Below the pieces are notes generated by a model that ran no database searches, was not told the origin of the DNA, and saw only the letters and a program-made list of their open reading frames with translations. From Chaenocephalus aceratus (lineage: Eukaryota; Chordata; Actinopteri; Perciformes; Channichthyidae): 64,000 nucleotides of DNA. The stretch spans positions 20,668,136 through 20,732,135 of the forward strand of contig CM043808.1 in the NCBI GenBank assembly GCA_023974075.1. Direction: 5' to 3'. Position 1 is the first letter of the stretch, and the number at the start of each line of letters is the position of its first letter. The position numbers were made by a program, and so were the translations under genes. Shown here one piece after another: positions 42,894 through 56,480 of this stretch.

Positions 42894-44006
42894 TTCCAGG
42901 GAACTCACCAAGTGTCAGAAAACACAAACCCTCTCTCTGTCCTCCATACCCAAATCTCTAAAAACGGGGCTGCAACGGATCTGATACAGACTGACTCTTG
43001 AATTATTTTCTACGTCACAGAAGTGGTGCTCCGCTTATGGTCAATTCTCCACCTATCAAGGGGAATGTGGGGTTTGGGCCACGGCCGGCCATTGCGCTGG
43101 AGACGCTGTAGTACATAGGCCAGCCTGTAAGTGGCGTTGTAGTCTGCCACAAAAAGCAGCGAAGAAGACTTCACGCGCATGGTGCCCTTCTGTTTATTCT
43201 CTTGCTCTGGCTCTTTTTTCTCCCTCCCCGAGGCAAGTGTTTGCTCCCTCGCTTTGTAATTCAATGCAATCCCTCCCCTGTCGCTGTTAATTTCTCCGGT
43301 AGTCCACCAGCAGATGGACAAACACCCTCTCTCCGGCTCTTCCAAGGAAACGAGGGGACCGTGCGGCAGAGTTTCAGTTCGATTTTATGTCGCCGGTCAA
43401 CATGTCCGTTAAAAGTTATATCTTCCGGACAAAATTAGAAAAAGTGCGGGTCAAAAGGTCTTCTTTGTTATTAGTGAGCTTTAAAACAAAATGAATAACG
43501 AAAATAGATAATAATATAAGAATAAAACAGGACGGAGATACTTTTTCTCACACTCTTCTCACCGCTGCAGCCCAGCAGCTGATCTCAGAGCACTCTCCCC
43601 TCTCCTGCAGGGGGGCGTGCTGCAGCTCACAGAATCAGCCCCCTGCAAAAACACGCTGGAAAGAGCAAATAGAGCGAAATGGGGCATGGCTAAAATTGCA
43701 GGATCTGTTTGGTATTTTTGAAAAGAAAAACTATTTATATAGGTATGGCCTACAATATATTGTTCAAAATATAGCATGATAGTCCCCCTTTAAGGTATTA
43801 TTAAGGTAGGGTAAGGTGCTCGTCAAAGTGCACCAGATTGATGCTTTTAACTTCAATATTTAAAAACGACCCCCCCCTAAAGGATGTTTGGTCCACCCCC
43901 CCACTTGTAAAAAAAACTAGCTACTTACCCCTGCACCCCCCCCAAAAAAACTCCTGGGCTAAGCCACCGGATTCTCCTACAATCCTAAATCCGCCTCTGT
44001 ATGCTA

Positions 44007-47000
44007 CTATTAATCGCTGTGATTGGTTAGATTCTCTTTTTGATGTATGTCTTCAGGAGAGCTCAGAGGTCAGGTCAGCCAGAGAAGATTTATGAGCACT
44101 CAGGCAAAGTGGAAACATGCATTTAATTTAAAACGTTCTCTTCGGCTGGAAACATACTAACAATGTCTTTCAATGATAATGCTGACATGTTTTACCAGCA
44201 GAACAACAACACTTCTAGCTGTAGACATCTAGCTGCTTGCTTTAGGGCTGTCTTTTGTCTGCTTCTTGAAACACTATATCTGATTTTCCCACTCTTAGCC
44301 TCTGAATATAAGTGACCACTATCTTGACCTCATGATAAAGATGCTGGAAATGTCATAACCATTCCGTCTCAGCCATTTATGTTTCTTCTGCTTTTAATTA
44401 TTTCCTAGCGTTAGTGTTAATTTGCAGTCTGACAGCATGATTATGTTTCTTATCAGGTCAAAAGAGGAACAAAATCAATCTAAAAGCCTCCTACTTGTAT
44501 TAAAGAAGCCATTACAGCCAAGCCATACACGCCTCATATAATGAGACGTAAGGCGTATCTCTAAATTGCCTGCTTCGCTCATGTTTGTTTGATATCTGTT
44601 ATCAAACTGTGCAGTGAATCCACACACAATGAAGCATTTTTGAATACAGTTATAAGTTAAATTACCTGAGTTTCCATTGACTTTGAAAGCATCTTATCTA
44701 TAAAAGGTAGATGTGCAAGAATAAATGGCTCAATGTGACTCTGAAGTAATGAGCCTGAGTCAGACTAAACTTGTATTTGTATCCATTTGGATGTGTCCTC
44801 AACTTTATGTGAAGCAGTTACATGCTCAGGTAGAGTTTAATGTAGTGTTTCTGGTTTAACGAACCCATTTGTGTATTTTTCCATCTCGTTATTAGTCTCC
44901 TCATGAGGTATAGACTCACGCCTCGACTGTGTCTCTCGAACAGGACGTCACCTGCCGCAGGAACACATGGCTTTTGTAACATGAGAGTAATCTTATTATC
45001 TGTGACATTGTTGTGCTAATGGACTCTATTACCATAGCAATCTATCCTAATGTCACAGGAAAATGCACACACTGTTGTAGTGAACCATTTTACAGTTCCC
45101 ATGGGACCAAAAGGTGCTCACAAAGTGCTTTCTTACAAACACTTTATTTTAATTAGAATTTAAATTCTAAGCTTTGAAGATTTAACAATTTAAGAATACA
45201 TTATTTCCAAAGACTCGCTAATTCAAATGTCTTGCAGTATATAGAATGCCGTGCTTGTTATTTTGTTTTCAAAGTTAGAACATACAACAATGCAAAAAAA
45301 ATTGTATCTCATGAACAGATGGTTGGAAATCAGTTTGTTCCTTTATTAATGCAGAGCCATACAGAATACCAAGGTGCTCCATAGTTCAAATCTGACAACA
45401 ATAACTGTAGAAGAGAAGAAGCTCCAAACACAGATGATCGGCAACATCAGCAGACAGTAATGCTGAGAGTGGAAAGAGTTTAACGTCGATACGACATTCA
45501 TATTTTATACTTTTGCCTGCAATCTTGCAGTGTAAAGACTTCAAGGTATCACAAACAAATTGCTTCTCAAAATCCTGCTGATTACACCTGAACCATTTCC
45601 TCTGAGGTTGTAGTTTTCTCATCCTGCAGAGGATTATCAGCAGTATTTACAGCAGCAGGAAGCATTTACTGGATATAATAAGATTGCTTTTAGATGTAGT
45701 GTCTACATAATCAAATTGACACACTGGATATGACAGTCTCTACACATGTATACACTCTCCCCTTTGTGAGGCAAGATATGAAAAGTAAAGTTAATCTCCG
45801 GGGAAAAGGTTTCTAAAAGTTTCTTAAAGAGACAAAATAACCCACAGGGTTTGAACAGATAATATAGTTATATAGTTAGCACTCATGTGGAAACAGTCTC
45901 TGTAATTGAGGCTGGTCAGAAGCGTTGCATTAACACTGCATTGCATCCACTCACTGGCTCTTTAGAGCTAAAAAAGAATACTTTTGCTTTCACAGCGGAC
46001 ACGTCTTTCATCTCCTGCTTATTCGACCGAGCCCTGTGGAAATCAATCATAGTAAAACACGTGAGCGAAAGGAACTTTTGCGATGTGTGTTTAGACATAA
46101 AACAAGCAAACGCACACACATGCATTTCCATTCAATCCATTCAGAGAATATAAACTCAGGTGCCTGCAGTGCTTTGAATTATGCAAGCCTAAAAAGCAGG
46201 GGAGGTGACACAGAAGTGTTTGCTGCTCAGGTATTCATCAGGCAGTGGAAGGCAACTTTGCACATGATCGACAATTTTAGAAAAATTAATGAGATTAAGG
46301 GATGTTTTATCCCCTCTCATACTGTACACACATTACTCTATTTAGTAAGGATCCAGTGATTTGCTATATGCTTCTCTTCTCTTTGACTTAATTTGCCGAC
46401 AGACGGACAGGATATAGATCCAATAGTCCTTCTTTGTTAAATCAATGTCAGTGTAAATTGATTTGTAGCAAAAAATCAGAAGTCAGCCTTCAACAAAGAG
46501 CATCCCTGTTTACACCTGGGTTTCTGCTTGAGGAGAGCACTTGAAGGGTCATGAAATACGAAGTGTGTTTCTTCTCTTTTCAGAATCCCACACACAGGTC
46601 TCTTGCATAACGCAAAGGTGAAAACCCAAAACAGCAACACTTGCAGCACAAAGGACACATTTATTGTGAGGCCAATGCATTTCAGATTGAAGCCTTCATG
46701 TTCATCACAAGACACATGACAAAGAACATTCAAATGGTATGGGCAGGACAGACATTTTCTTACAGATTATATGTATATGTGTCAAAAGACACACACTCAA
46801 ATATATACTGTAATTTGGTTCATTATTATGTGGTTTCAGGCAAATCATATTCTGTTAGAGTGCTTGGTTTATAATATAGATTGGTGACTAGATTAATGAA
46901 TCTATGGAGAGTTAATGGTAGTCTGCAGGTCTCGAAATTGTGACTCCTAAGTGTGGAATACTACAGTATGAAAACACTCTACAGTGCTAAACATTGAAAG

Positions 47001-48581
47001 TGTCTATTATGCTTATAAAGTGAGAACCTGAAATGAGAATAACAGAAATAACACATGGGAAAATAGAGATTTTCATATTTTTCTGACACAGTAATACTTA
47101 CAGTGTCGGTGAAGAGACTGAATAAACTTCAGGCAGAGAATGTCACAGTTGGACACTGACTGCAACATCATCAATGGGCTTAGACATGCTGTGTGGACTT
47201 TGAAGGGAATGAGAAAATGTGAACATTTTTCTGGTCTTAAGCTTAAAAGGCTACCTGGGGCCAGAGATTTAAAAAAAACTACACAGACTATGACACTCAG
47301 ATTTTTTGTTTGTTACCCCAGATGTCGATGTCCCCGTGTTCTTCACCGCCCACAGAGATGTCAGTGTCACCTATCCCACTGGTACACTTAGGCAACGGGG
47401 GGTTAATTAAGATTGATGTGAGGGCTGACAAGGGTATTGCTGACTGAGCTGACACACACATATTCTCACACACACTTGAACAAAAGGCTGAAAGCTGGTA
47501 CGTGGAGATATCCGCTGGGCTGTGAGTGCAGATTGCAGTTGTAAGTGGCCATGAGAGTGTAATTCATCAGAAATAAGATTATAAAACTTTAATGTTGTCT
47601 CACAAGGCCTCTGAAGAGTAGCAGATCAGATGCTTTCATGTAATCACAAACCACATAAGGGCCATAAACAGCTGATTTTAACCGAGTGTGTCTGTACAGC
47701 TTGTCTGTAAATCATCCTCATTTTTGAAAAAGGTCACTTGAACTGACTTTGGGAGTGTTTTTTTTTTCATTTATATGACATGTTTTTATGGCTTTGCTCA
47801 TTTTGATAAAGCGACAAACACGACAAGTGTAGTCAATTCTCTAGGCAGTTGAAAACAGGCAAAGCGGGGAAAACGTGGGGGGATCTACGTGACAGAGGCT
47901 TTGGTATGATAATGAAGTCCTGGCATTGGTCTCTTCGAGGGAATGTATTATAATGACAAAACAATGAGCTTTAATGAGGTGCAAGTGGTATGTATGAATC
48001 TCCATCAGCTGATGAAGCAGCAGTGTTTGTTGCTGTGAGAATACTGCTTGGAATGAGTTGACAAGAGTTATGCAACATATGTCACACATCGGGTCATAGC
48101 CTTCACTTTTCAACCATATTTATTTCATTTGTTGTTGAAGCTCGATGCTTTTCAGGATGATAATAGACAGTATTGGTTCTTCCTTTGCAACAAAGATAAC
48201 CAATCTGCTCCTTCCAGCCTTTTATTTCTTTCGTCTGCAGGATCCAAGATTAATATGAGATCAGCACTGCATCCTGTCACCAACAAAATAAGAAACATTT
48301 CCTTTGGGGTGGTTTGTTTGACAAGGAGGATTTCAGAGTGCAATTCACACGCACAGCCGCGCGCACGCACGCACATACAGTACATACATACCCGCTTTTC
48401 AAATAATAGCACTGTGTGTGGTAAAATGATGGGCACTTTTCATAACACTGACAGAATGACATCTTTCTTTCATGGTTTGAATTCAAAGCGCCTCAGTAGA
48501 TTGATTAAGGTGTCTTTGCAACTGAAAACTGATGGGTTTAATACTTTTTTTAGGTCCTGTTGCTACTCCCTTGATGTCTGT

Positions 48582-48582
<1 letters not shown>
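44007..48582. other. Long stretch with no recognised features
   Basis: Both strands were read for family motifs, repeats and RNA genes. Only short chance open frames were seen. This is presumably kcnk2 intron 1 or intergenic DNA. Confidence 0.5.

Positions 48583-48633
<51 letters not shown>
48583..48633. repeat. (CA)n microsatellite
   Basis: This is a pure CA array of about 51 bp. Confidence 0.97.
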
Positions 48634-48636
<3 letters not shown>

Positions 48637-49023
48637 CCGCAAGGGAATCTTCACTTTGCTTTTAGCTCAGCGCCTTATCAATTGCCTCTGTCTTCGCAGG
48701 CAAATGAAAACAGCGCTCAGAGAAAATGACAGACGAATCAATAAACATCTGAGAGCTGAACTAGAGAAGTAAATTGCGCTCTTATATTTATCTCCAACCA
48801 TGTCCTTCCCTGCAGACACATTCCCTAACTACAACAACAACATCAGCAAACCAAAGAAATGTTCTTCTGTGGTTTCTTTAGATTTTTTTCTTTCAAACAG
48901 AATGAAGCTGTGCAGACAAATAGCAGAAGTCCATTGAAAATACTGGATCCTTTGAGCGTAAGATGCTGCAGCCTGTGTGCTTGGGGTTTTGCAACTTGCA
49001 TAACAAGGTCTTGCCCAAAGACA

Positions 49024-49190
49024 TTATTATAATAATAATAATTCCTTTATTTATAGCGCTTTTCCAGTGCTCAAAGCGCTTTACAGATACACATTACACA
49101 TATTTGTTATACATGCAATGGTCACTGTGGACAATACCCACAGGAGCAAGTTCAGGTGAAGTGTCTTGCCCAAGGACACAATGATGTGGG
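49024..49190. repeat. Dispersed repeat with agcgctttaca motif
   Basis: An ATAATAATA lead-in is followed by atttatagcgcttttccagt, tcaaagcgctttacagatac and gtgtcttgcccaaggacaca. A similar segment occurs at 60160-60262. The motif set is common in fish dispersed repeats. The parent element is not identified. Confidence 0.65.
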
Positions 49191-52100
49191 ATTTGATAGG
49201 AAAGCTCAACCTCACAGTGATGTTGTTACTCGTTTCTTTTTGGATGCAATGCACAGCAGCCCAACGGCTCATTATCTGTAGGATAACGATGGCACATACT
49301 TGGAAGGCACCATCCAATATTAACATGTAGACATGATGAGAGACATGATCTATATGTATGGTACAATTCGTTGAAAGTGTTTCACATTCTCATATTGTGC
49401 TGCAGAATCGACCGGCCATCTTTTTTATCTTTTTATCTCCTCAAACTCTCCTTGTGCTACACACCAGTTAGATGAATAGTGTGGGTGTGAGATTGCAGTG
49501 CTCCCTGCCATGTACGTCACAGCAGATATAGCTTACCCTTTTGCTCACAGACACAATGAATAGAATGGGGAGATGGCTGAGCAGTGTTTGCGTGACATGT
49601 TGTCTCATTTTATTGTGCCCTTTTTGCTATCTCGCCAGAAAGCAGGTACCATCTGTGTGGAAATTAAACTGGCAGGAAACGGGTATGGGCTAACTCGTTG
49701 TTAATCCATAGCCTTCTGTTTACCTTAAAAAAACTTTTTGTCTGGATGCCAGTGGCTCTCGTAGCTGCTTATAGTAGAAATACAAGTCTAGTACAATGTT
49801 TTTTAAATGCCTCATTGAGGTGTCCCGCTCCTGTTCTCCCGTCTTTAGTCTTTTCTATCTCAGTGTCACTTCACAGTTTATGGACTCAGACAAACTTCGT
49901 AACAAGTGCTTCTTCAAATGTTGAGTGATGAGGAGAGGTACACAACTGTTTCCCGCAGTGTGACTCGGATGTCATTTACAGCACTGCAGCTGTGGCTGTC
50001 TCGCTAATTGCCTAAGTTAATTTCCAGGACCAACCATGGTTTGGATTGTAATTGCAAATGTTTCTTCCCCAGACACTGCAGGTATCTCAAGCTTCATTAG
50101 CTTAGACAAGGCATTATGTGAGAGTGAACAACAGCAAGGCGCAATATTTCAGCGGAACAACAAGGCTCCTGGCTCTCTGAGACTAATATGTTAATTAATG
50201 TTTACACTTGTCATCATCTTCAAGTTTCTTTTTCTCACTACATTTTAGATGCTAGGGATTTTAATCTCTTGTGCATTTTTTTTCAGACACTACACTGTGG
50301 TTATTCTTTATTTTTTTACTGTCCACAAAAAAAACAAAATAAATTGATACTATTGAGTAGTCACAGTCGGATATTGTTTACTCCTCTGAGCCAGAGATTT
50401 CCATTGACGTTAAAAAAATACACTGTTGAGCTTCACTGTTTCAATCGGCTGGAACAAAAAGAAGTCTGTTATTTCCCAAAAGATATCTTTATATTTGTTA
50501 CTCTTTAAAAAACATTCAAAGATATATTGACCATGATGGTTTCACAACTCCAGCCAGCTCTTAGTATTCAATCGATAGTGTGTTAATTATAGTTTTAGAC
50601 TTAAAAAAACTCCCCCATCATTGCAGATCCAGCCTCTCTCTCCTGACCTGCAGTAACTCCTTTTCCGTCGTTCCCTGTTTCAGATGGACTTTTAAAGGAT
50701 AACAACTTGATATTAAGATATAAGCTTACTGTTCACCTGTGTAAAAAAACAATACATTTAATTTTTGTTTTCAATAAATTAGAATGAGTGAGTTTCTTTT
50801 TGAGCAGGTGAAGGGCGTTTTTTTCATTGGATGGAATTGGATGGAGCAATATATTGGCATCTATTAATTGAATGATGAGAGAGTGTGTTCTTGTACACAA
50901 AGGTTACCATATTGCTTTGCTCTCTTTCTACACACTACATGTTCCACTATAACTTCCTCATCTTTTAAGCCTTATATTAATGTGTATTTGGTGTGATGAG
51001 CAAGATGTTACCATCTGGATTCACTGGTGTGTCCAAAGTAAAAATCGTCAAATTGATGTATGCATTCAGCATCTTCTCAGGATGTTTTGTGAACCATGAA
51101 GAAAACTGGAAAATGTCATCAGTGAAAGAGAAATTCTACCTCCTACTCGTTTAAAGCAGCAATGTGTCAGCCACTGATGTGCCACCAAAAACAGACGTGC
51201 TTTGGTCAGAGTACACTGGTGAGCAGCAGCCAATTAGAGGTCATGCTGTTTTGTCAAAGGAAAAACATCTCCAATAAGAGGGATCACACGTTTGGATTTT
51301 AATTAAAGTAATCCGAACATTTTGCAGTAATGTTTGATCACAACAGAAATCGTAGTACTCATGCACGCACACTTCATATGAAACATGCTGAGGCAGCACT
51401 AAAATATGCACTTTGTGTGTTACATAATCCTTTACACTGTTCTCGCAATAGCTGCATTGTAGAAGATAATAATCCGTCACACTGACAGTAACAACAGAGT
51501 TATTGATATTAAAGTGATATCCTTCATTAAAATCTGATTGAGTACGCTTGTAATTATTTTATATGTTACGCAGTCATCTAGATTCTATAATGCTGACAAA
51601 CACATAACAAAATATTTTAGTCTGCAGAGAGATGAGAGACTGGAGGCTCCTGTATTTGTTACCACAAATGACCCCTGAGTTTGGGGGAATTAAATTACCC
51701 TTCTCATCCATCTGAAATATAACCCTTGATTTAATTAAAGAATGTAATTTTCATTATCTTTGTCTCATGCCTGTAAGCGTCGGCACAGAGGGAGACTCCT
51801 ATTCTCGTAACATTTGGAGAAAGGGAAATGAACACAAACTCTGAAACAGACCGACAACTCAAATGATGTGAATCCTCATAACATCCCATCAGTGACATTT
51901 GATTCAATCCTATTCTGACTGTAGATTTTATGGGTAATTTATGCTAAACATGTTATGTTCATAAATACTTTGATGAATTACCACTTTTGATAAATAAAAC
52001 TCACACATCAGACCTGCAAGTATATCATGTCAATTGTTTCTCTCATCAAACATTTCACTCATATCAGTATCACATATAGCTCGCTAATGTTATAGCCATG

Positions 52101-53378
52101 CATTGTAAAACTAGCTAATGTTGCTAGCTAGCTTACAAACTGCTAGCTAGCTCGAGCAGTTTGTTCTACAGTTTCCCATATCTTGTGTCCATATTTTGGG
52201 GGTTCTGGTGTAGCTAGCAATAATATGGACCAATAGATTTCCTAAACGAATTGCTTTGAAAATGGATTGCATCAATCCAAAGCCCACTCAAACGTGATAG
52301 GGCCAGAACATTTTCTAAACCAAAATCTTGTCACGTTGCTAACAGATTCTGCATATTAAAGCATCATTTGTTTAAGAGATTAGGTTTTCCCTGATTCAGT
52401 AATGTGCCATTCCTTACATGTGTAGCCTATGTTGTTTGAAGAAAAATCTAAGTTTCTTTTGTACATGTAATTTAGCAGAATGTTGTATTTTGAAAGGCAT
52501 TTTGTAAAGCTACAGGTGTCTACTGTGTGCCCTGGTTGCATATTAAATCTGTAACTCCAAAAGGTGTGTCACTCTGTTCTGCTGTGTGACTTGAGCAGTT
52601 CCCAAGATGTCCCTTCTCTTTCTGAAATGATTATTAGGCTTTTGAATGTGCTGCCCAGTCGGCAACACAAATTGATCAATTAAGAGCCAGATCATCGAGT
52701 GGTCTAACTTTTCCTCTTGCTGTATTTATAGTTTTGATTATGGATTTGTCTGTGGATCTGTCTGGCTGCGGAAAGCTGCAGTTACTGTGAAATGATGATT
52801 TATTTCTGTACAAATGAAATATTCTGAAACTGAGACAGATTGGGTTAAATCTGTTATTAAGTTGTGTTACCAAGTGATTCATTTGGCTAATGTTAAATTA
52901 AACAAGACTTATTATGGTTAGCTATTACTTAAGGTAATCTAGGAATATTATAAGTGACTGTACTCTCCTTTAATAAAAGACCCATAGAGTTGTGTTTGCA
53001 CAATGTAGAAATGAATGATTTGGGGGCTGCATAAATCAGTTGAGAAGCATAATGAATGCAGGAGCTTTCATACAGGGCACAGTCGGTCACTTACTGATTT
53101 AAAGGGGGAAATGAGGCTCATCATGTGCTATACAGTAATCACTGTTGAGGGGAATTATGTAATAGGAGAATGGCCAGACACCTGATGATCATGTTTCCTC
53201 CTTGAATTTGTCACCTTCTATAGGTGTTGTGCACCGACAGAAATGCTAGAGAGGTTCTGTAGTGGCAATTTCTTATGTTACCTTATATGGTAAAACCAAA
53301 TGCTTATAAAAAGCATTGTCTAACACTACTGTACCATTTCTTCATATTTCAAGGCCACAGAGCTGATTTGGCAGACTA
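49191..53378. other. Long stretch with no recognised features
   Basis: Nothing is supported here beyond a short gctagctagc-rich palindromic patch near 52090-52160. Confidence 0.5.
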
Positions 53379-53725
53379 TGTTGAAACTACTCCTCTTTAA
53401 CACAAAGTTTGAACTTCCATATTCTGATAACCGTTATACAGTCTACAGCTCAAGACCACAGGTGTCTAATAACAATTATGAGACATCCGTGTGAAAGCAG
53501 ATTTCTGAGGCGTTCCGCTATCTACACAAACTCTGTCTGCCCGCCCTATCTTGTATATAAAACGTTGCTATATCTGTGACTATTGCGCACACTCCTGCAG
53601 ACGATCCTATACTCTGTGAGACCTGTGCCTTCGAGGCGCTCGAATAAAGAACCAGAAAGACAACTCTGTTTTGTTTCACCAGTTTAATTGATTGATCATT
53701 CTAATTGTATATCTCCACAGTATAG
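53379..53725 (+). mobile_element. LTR-like segment
   Basis: The order of signals resembles an LTR: a TATA box (tatataaaacg, about 53551), about 90 bp downstream an AATAAA (about 53644), then a short T-rich end. GACTA flanks it on both sides (53374-53378 and 53726-53730). The segment begins TG but ends TATAG rather than CA, so either the end has mutated or the limits are slightly off. No internal viral or retrotransposon genes adjoin it. Confidence 0.45.
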
Positions 53726-54271
53726 GACTATGTCTAAGATTTCCATAACAGTTCATTTTCATGTTGTTTTCTGTTTGTTTTGTCACTCACTATTTATCTC
53801 TCATTCCAGGCTTCCTGATTGTCCACCCCTTAGAGGCTTCTCAATTCTAAATTTCACCTCCTCGACTCCCTCCTCGAGACTTAGTCCCGCCCACCAGGAG
53901 ATGCGAGCGAGGACCGAGGAGAGGGAACCGAGGAGAGAGGAGGGGAAGCAGCAGACGTTTAAAGAAATGAGAACTCCTCTCCTCTGAGCGGTCATTTTTA
54001 AAAGCGACGTCCGTTCATTATTACGTGGCAACAGCTGCATCAGCTGTCGAGTGTTTCGTCATATTTTATAATCTCTGTTAGATCAGCTGAACATTGTTCC
54101 CCCACATATTTACTTTGAATTCATTGAGAGTGCGGTATAATGAACAATAACAGGCTACAGATGCGGACACACAGACACAAATATATTTATATAAATATAT
54201 GCAATTTAAAGTATGAGAGCACTCTCATATAACGTAACACAAGAATAATAAAATTGAGAAGCCTCCTAGTG

Positions 54272-55147
54272 CAGCGATACTCAACCCGCGCTCTTTTAAG
54301 TCCCACTTAAAAAAAAAAAAAAAAAAAAGACATTGTCAGCAGAATTCATCAACATTTCATTATCACTCACAAGTACACACACCAGTCATCACACACATCA
54401 GTCTATTAAGCCGCCCCCCCCATCCCTCTGAACAACCATCACACCTTCTTTCCGGTTTTTGCGCTCTAACTTATTCAGGTTTTCGCGCTCTGATTGCAGG
54501 TGCGCGAGAATAATTGCTCCGTCACACTGGGAAAACTAGCTTACAGCACTATGCAAAAATGGTAAAGGAATATAGGAAACGAAAATATGAAGAGGAATAT
54601 CGAACATTTAAAGAGGACTGGGAACTCGAGTTTTTCTGTCGTCTCCACCGGTTCGGGGAAAATGCATCTGCCTGCTTTGTGACAACGTCATTTCACCAAT
54701 TTAAAAAGGTCCAATTTGCAGCGCCATCACGACACAAAACACCCGAAGTTCAGTACCCGACTTTCCGAAAGGTGGAGAGTTGAGGTCGGAAAAAGCTGGC
54801 GAGACTCAAACAGAACCGACTGCTCAAAAAAACGTATTCCCACAAATACGAGTGAAAGAGCGACATAGGCATCCTGTGATGATCAGTAAACATGCTGTCT
54901 GTTATCTGTTGTTATGGGCAGTGATGATCAGCAATGTGTGTTTTTTGGTTGCAGTGAAAATAATAAATCACAGTTATTGCACTGTACATTATGCTTTTCA
55001 TTCCGTAGTAACATATTACTATTATCCATATTCTCTCAAATGCATAATGGTTTCAGGGAGGAAGGAGCGTTTTTGGATTGTGGCTCTTGCAAAAATATTT
55101 TTTCGTCAATGGTGGCTCCTGATTAGGAACAAGGGTGAGTACCACTG
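54272..55147 (+). mobile_element. hAT element nested in the preceding transposon
   Basis: The ends cagcgatactcaaccc and the inverse of gggtgagtaccactg are imperfect inverted repeats of the hAT cagtggttctcaacc type. The flanking 8-mers tcctagtg and ctctagtg agree at six of eight positions. The body contains a poly-A run (about 54309-54328) and a decayed transposase N-terminus. Confidence 0.65.
54538..54850 (+). pseudogene. hAT transposase N-terminal fragment with broken zinc finger
   Basis: The frame opens KEYRKRKYEEEYRTFKEDWE, a start typical of hAT/GTF2IRD2-like transposases. The BED-type finger reads across two frames (a cysteine pair near ENASACL, a histidine pair near ITTQNT). The sequence then continues RSEKAGETQTEPTAQKNVF. 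The rest of the transposase, including the catalytic domain, is absent. Confidence 0.55.
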
Positions 55148-55328
55148 CTCTAGTGTATCCTCGGTTATAGCTCCTCCTGAGAGCCTCCTCGACGCTCGAT
55201 CCTCGGTCCTCTGTGTGCATTTAGAGAAATGAGACGTCCTTCAAAATGGCGCGCTGAAATTCATTTCCGGGTCACTACCGGAAGACCGAGGAGTCGAGGA
55301 GGGGAAATGTGAGTATTGAGAAGCCTCT

Positions 55329-55991
55329 CTTGTGTGTCTCCTGTGCTCATCAGCACCAGCCCGCCCCTGATCGTTTTCACCTGTGTCTTGTTGTCGTTGT
55401 TTAAATTCCCCAGTCTCCCAGTGTTCAGTGTCAGTTCGTCTTGTCTCTTGCCATAGTCAGGTCTATGTTCTCTTTGTGCTCTTGAAAAGTTGTGTTCCTC
55501 ACTACGTGAGTGATTTCATTTTGAGATTTCGATAGTGACCATTTTTTGTTCATCTTGCTTTTTTGGAAAAATTAAGTATCTTACCAATACTTTACCTCTG
55601 TCTCCCGGGTCGTGTAATTGGGTCCTATATCCTGAGTGTCTGAGTTCATAACAATAGGTTAAGCATCTGATTTTCTTTTTGTTTCTCATTAGAAGCAGAG
55701 AGAATGACTGTGCTTAGGAAAAGGTGCCTCAATGACACTTGTCTGTTTGTCTTCCTGCACCCACACAATCTTAAAATACCTCCGTAGCTCACTCATCTTT
55801 AAATGCTTCCATTTGAAACAATAATGGCATGTTCCTTTTTTTTCAGTCTAGCACTCAGGCAAACAGACAGCGAGATTAAATTGCTGAATAAAATATGGAA
55901 AAAGTATAAACATGGTTTAGAGACTGAGCAGATGACCTTGTTCCATGGGACAGGGCTCCGAGTTCATATAAACAGCAGCATTTTGAGAGCA
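55329..55991. other. Unannotated sequence
   Basis: No recognisable genes or repeats were found between the nested transposons and the DIRS-like element. Confidence 0.5.
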
Positions 55992-56174
55992 ATTTCACTA
56001 GCAGGAACCACGCCACAACAATGTGATGTTGTAAGTTTATTGAAGTAACATGTGAATGATATGAGGGGGGTGAAGAGATGATCTGGGAGGACGAGCTGTG
56101 GTCCGTGCAGTGGGGAGACTCAGAGTGGGGGTTCCGTCTCCGGCATGATCTGCGTGGGCTGATTACGGGCCCCC
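55992..56174 (-). repeat. Direct repeat copy 1 of the DIRS-like element
   Basis: This is nearly identical (a few single-base differences) and in the same orientation as 58706-58888. On the minus strand it contains cttcaataaacttac, a likely polyadenylation signal. It is probably the outer copy of a terminal repeat pair; see the DIRS-like element. Confidence 0.85.
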
Positions 56175-56254
56175 CAGACGATACCTGGAATTAAGGTGTT
56201 AGTATACGCAGTATATGAACGTGCACCGTTTAAATATAAATGGTGACGGGCAGG

Positions 56255-56480
56255 AGGATGTTGGGATGAAGGGATGGAGGGATGTAGTGATGAGGGATGG
56301 AGGGATGTTGGGATGTTGGGATGAGGGATGTTGGGATGAAGGATGTTGGGATGAGGGATGAGGGATGTTGGATGTTGGGATGAGGGATGTTGGATGAGGA
56401 TGTAGGGCTGAGGGATGTTGGGTTGAAGGGATGTAGGGATGAGGGATGTTGGGTTGAAGGGATGTAGGGATGAGGGATCA
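56255..56480. repeat. GGGATG-type minisatellite, left block
   Basis: This block consists of irregular units of gggatgttgggatga and gggatgaggatgtag, 12-20 bp long. The same sequence type resumes at 58438, on the other side of the L2 insertion. Confidence 0.9.

Larger units (their letters stand above)
41175..43999 (+). mobile_element. Composite hAT-like element
   Basis: The left end (ggcggcgctagggggtggct) and the inverse of the right end (cagaggcggatttaggattg) are imperfect inverted copies, and both continue into a gcttagccc/gctcaagccc motif and a poly-T run. TATGCTA flanks both sides (41168-41174 and 44000-44006), consistent with an 8-bp hAT duplication with one lost base. Inside are the start of a transposase-like ORF, a LINE tail and a second hAT fragment, listed separately. 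About 42900-43900 contains moderately GC-rich sequence with no coding signature. Confidence 0.6.
53832..55328. mobile_element. DNA transposon with AGAGGCTTCTCAAT ends
   Basis: The left end agaggcttctcaattctaaa, then tcacctcctcgactcc, matches the inverse of the right end over about 40 bp. CTT flanks both sides (53829-53831 and 55329-55331). An additional inverted copy of the terminal motif lies inside at 54253-54266. No transposase of its own is visible. A hAT element is inserted within it. Confidence 0.65.

Noticed and set aside
45386..45622. Small minus-strand ORF of 78 codons
   Set aside because: No family signature, no splice context and no supporting features nearby.
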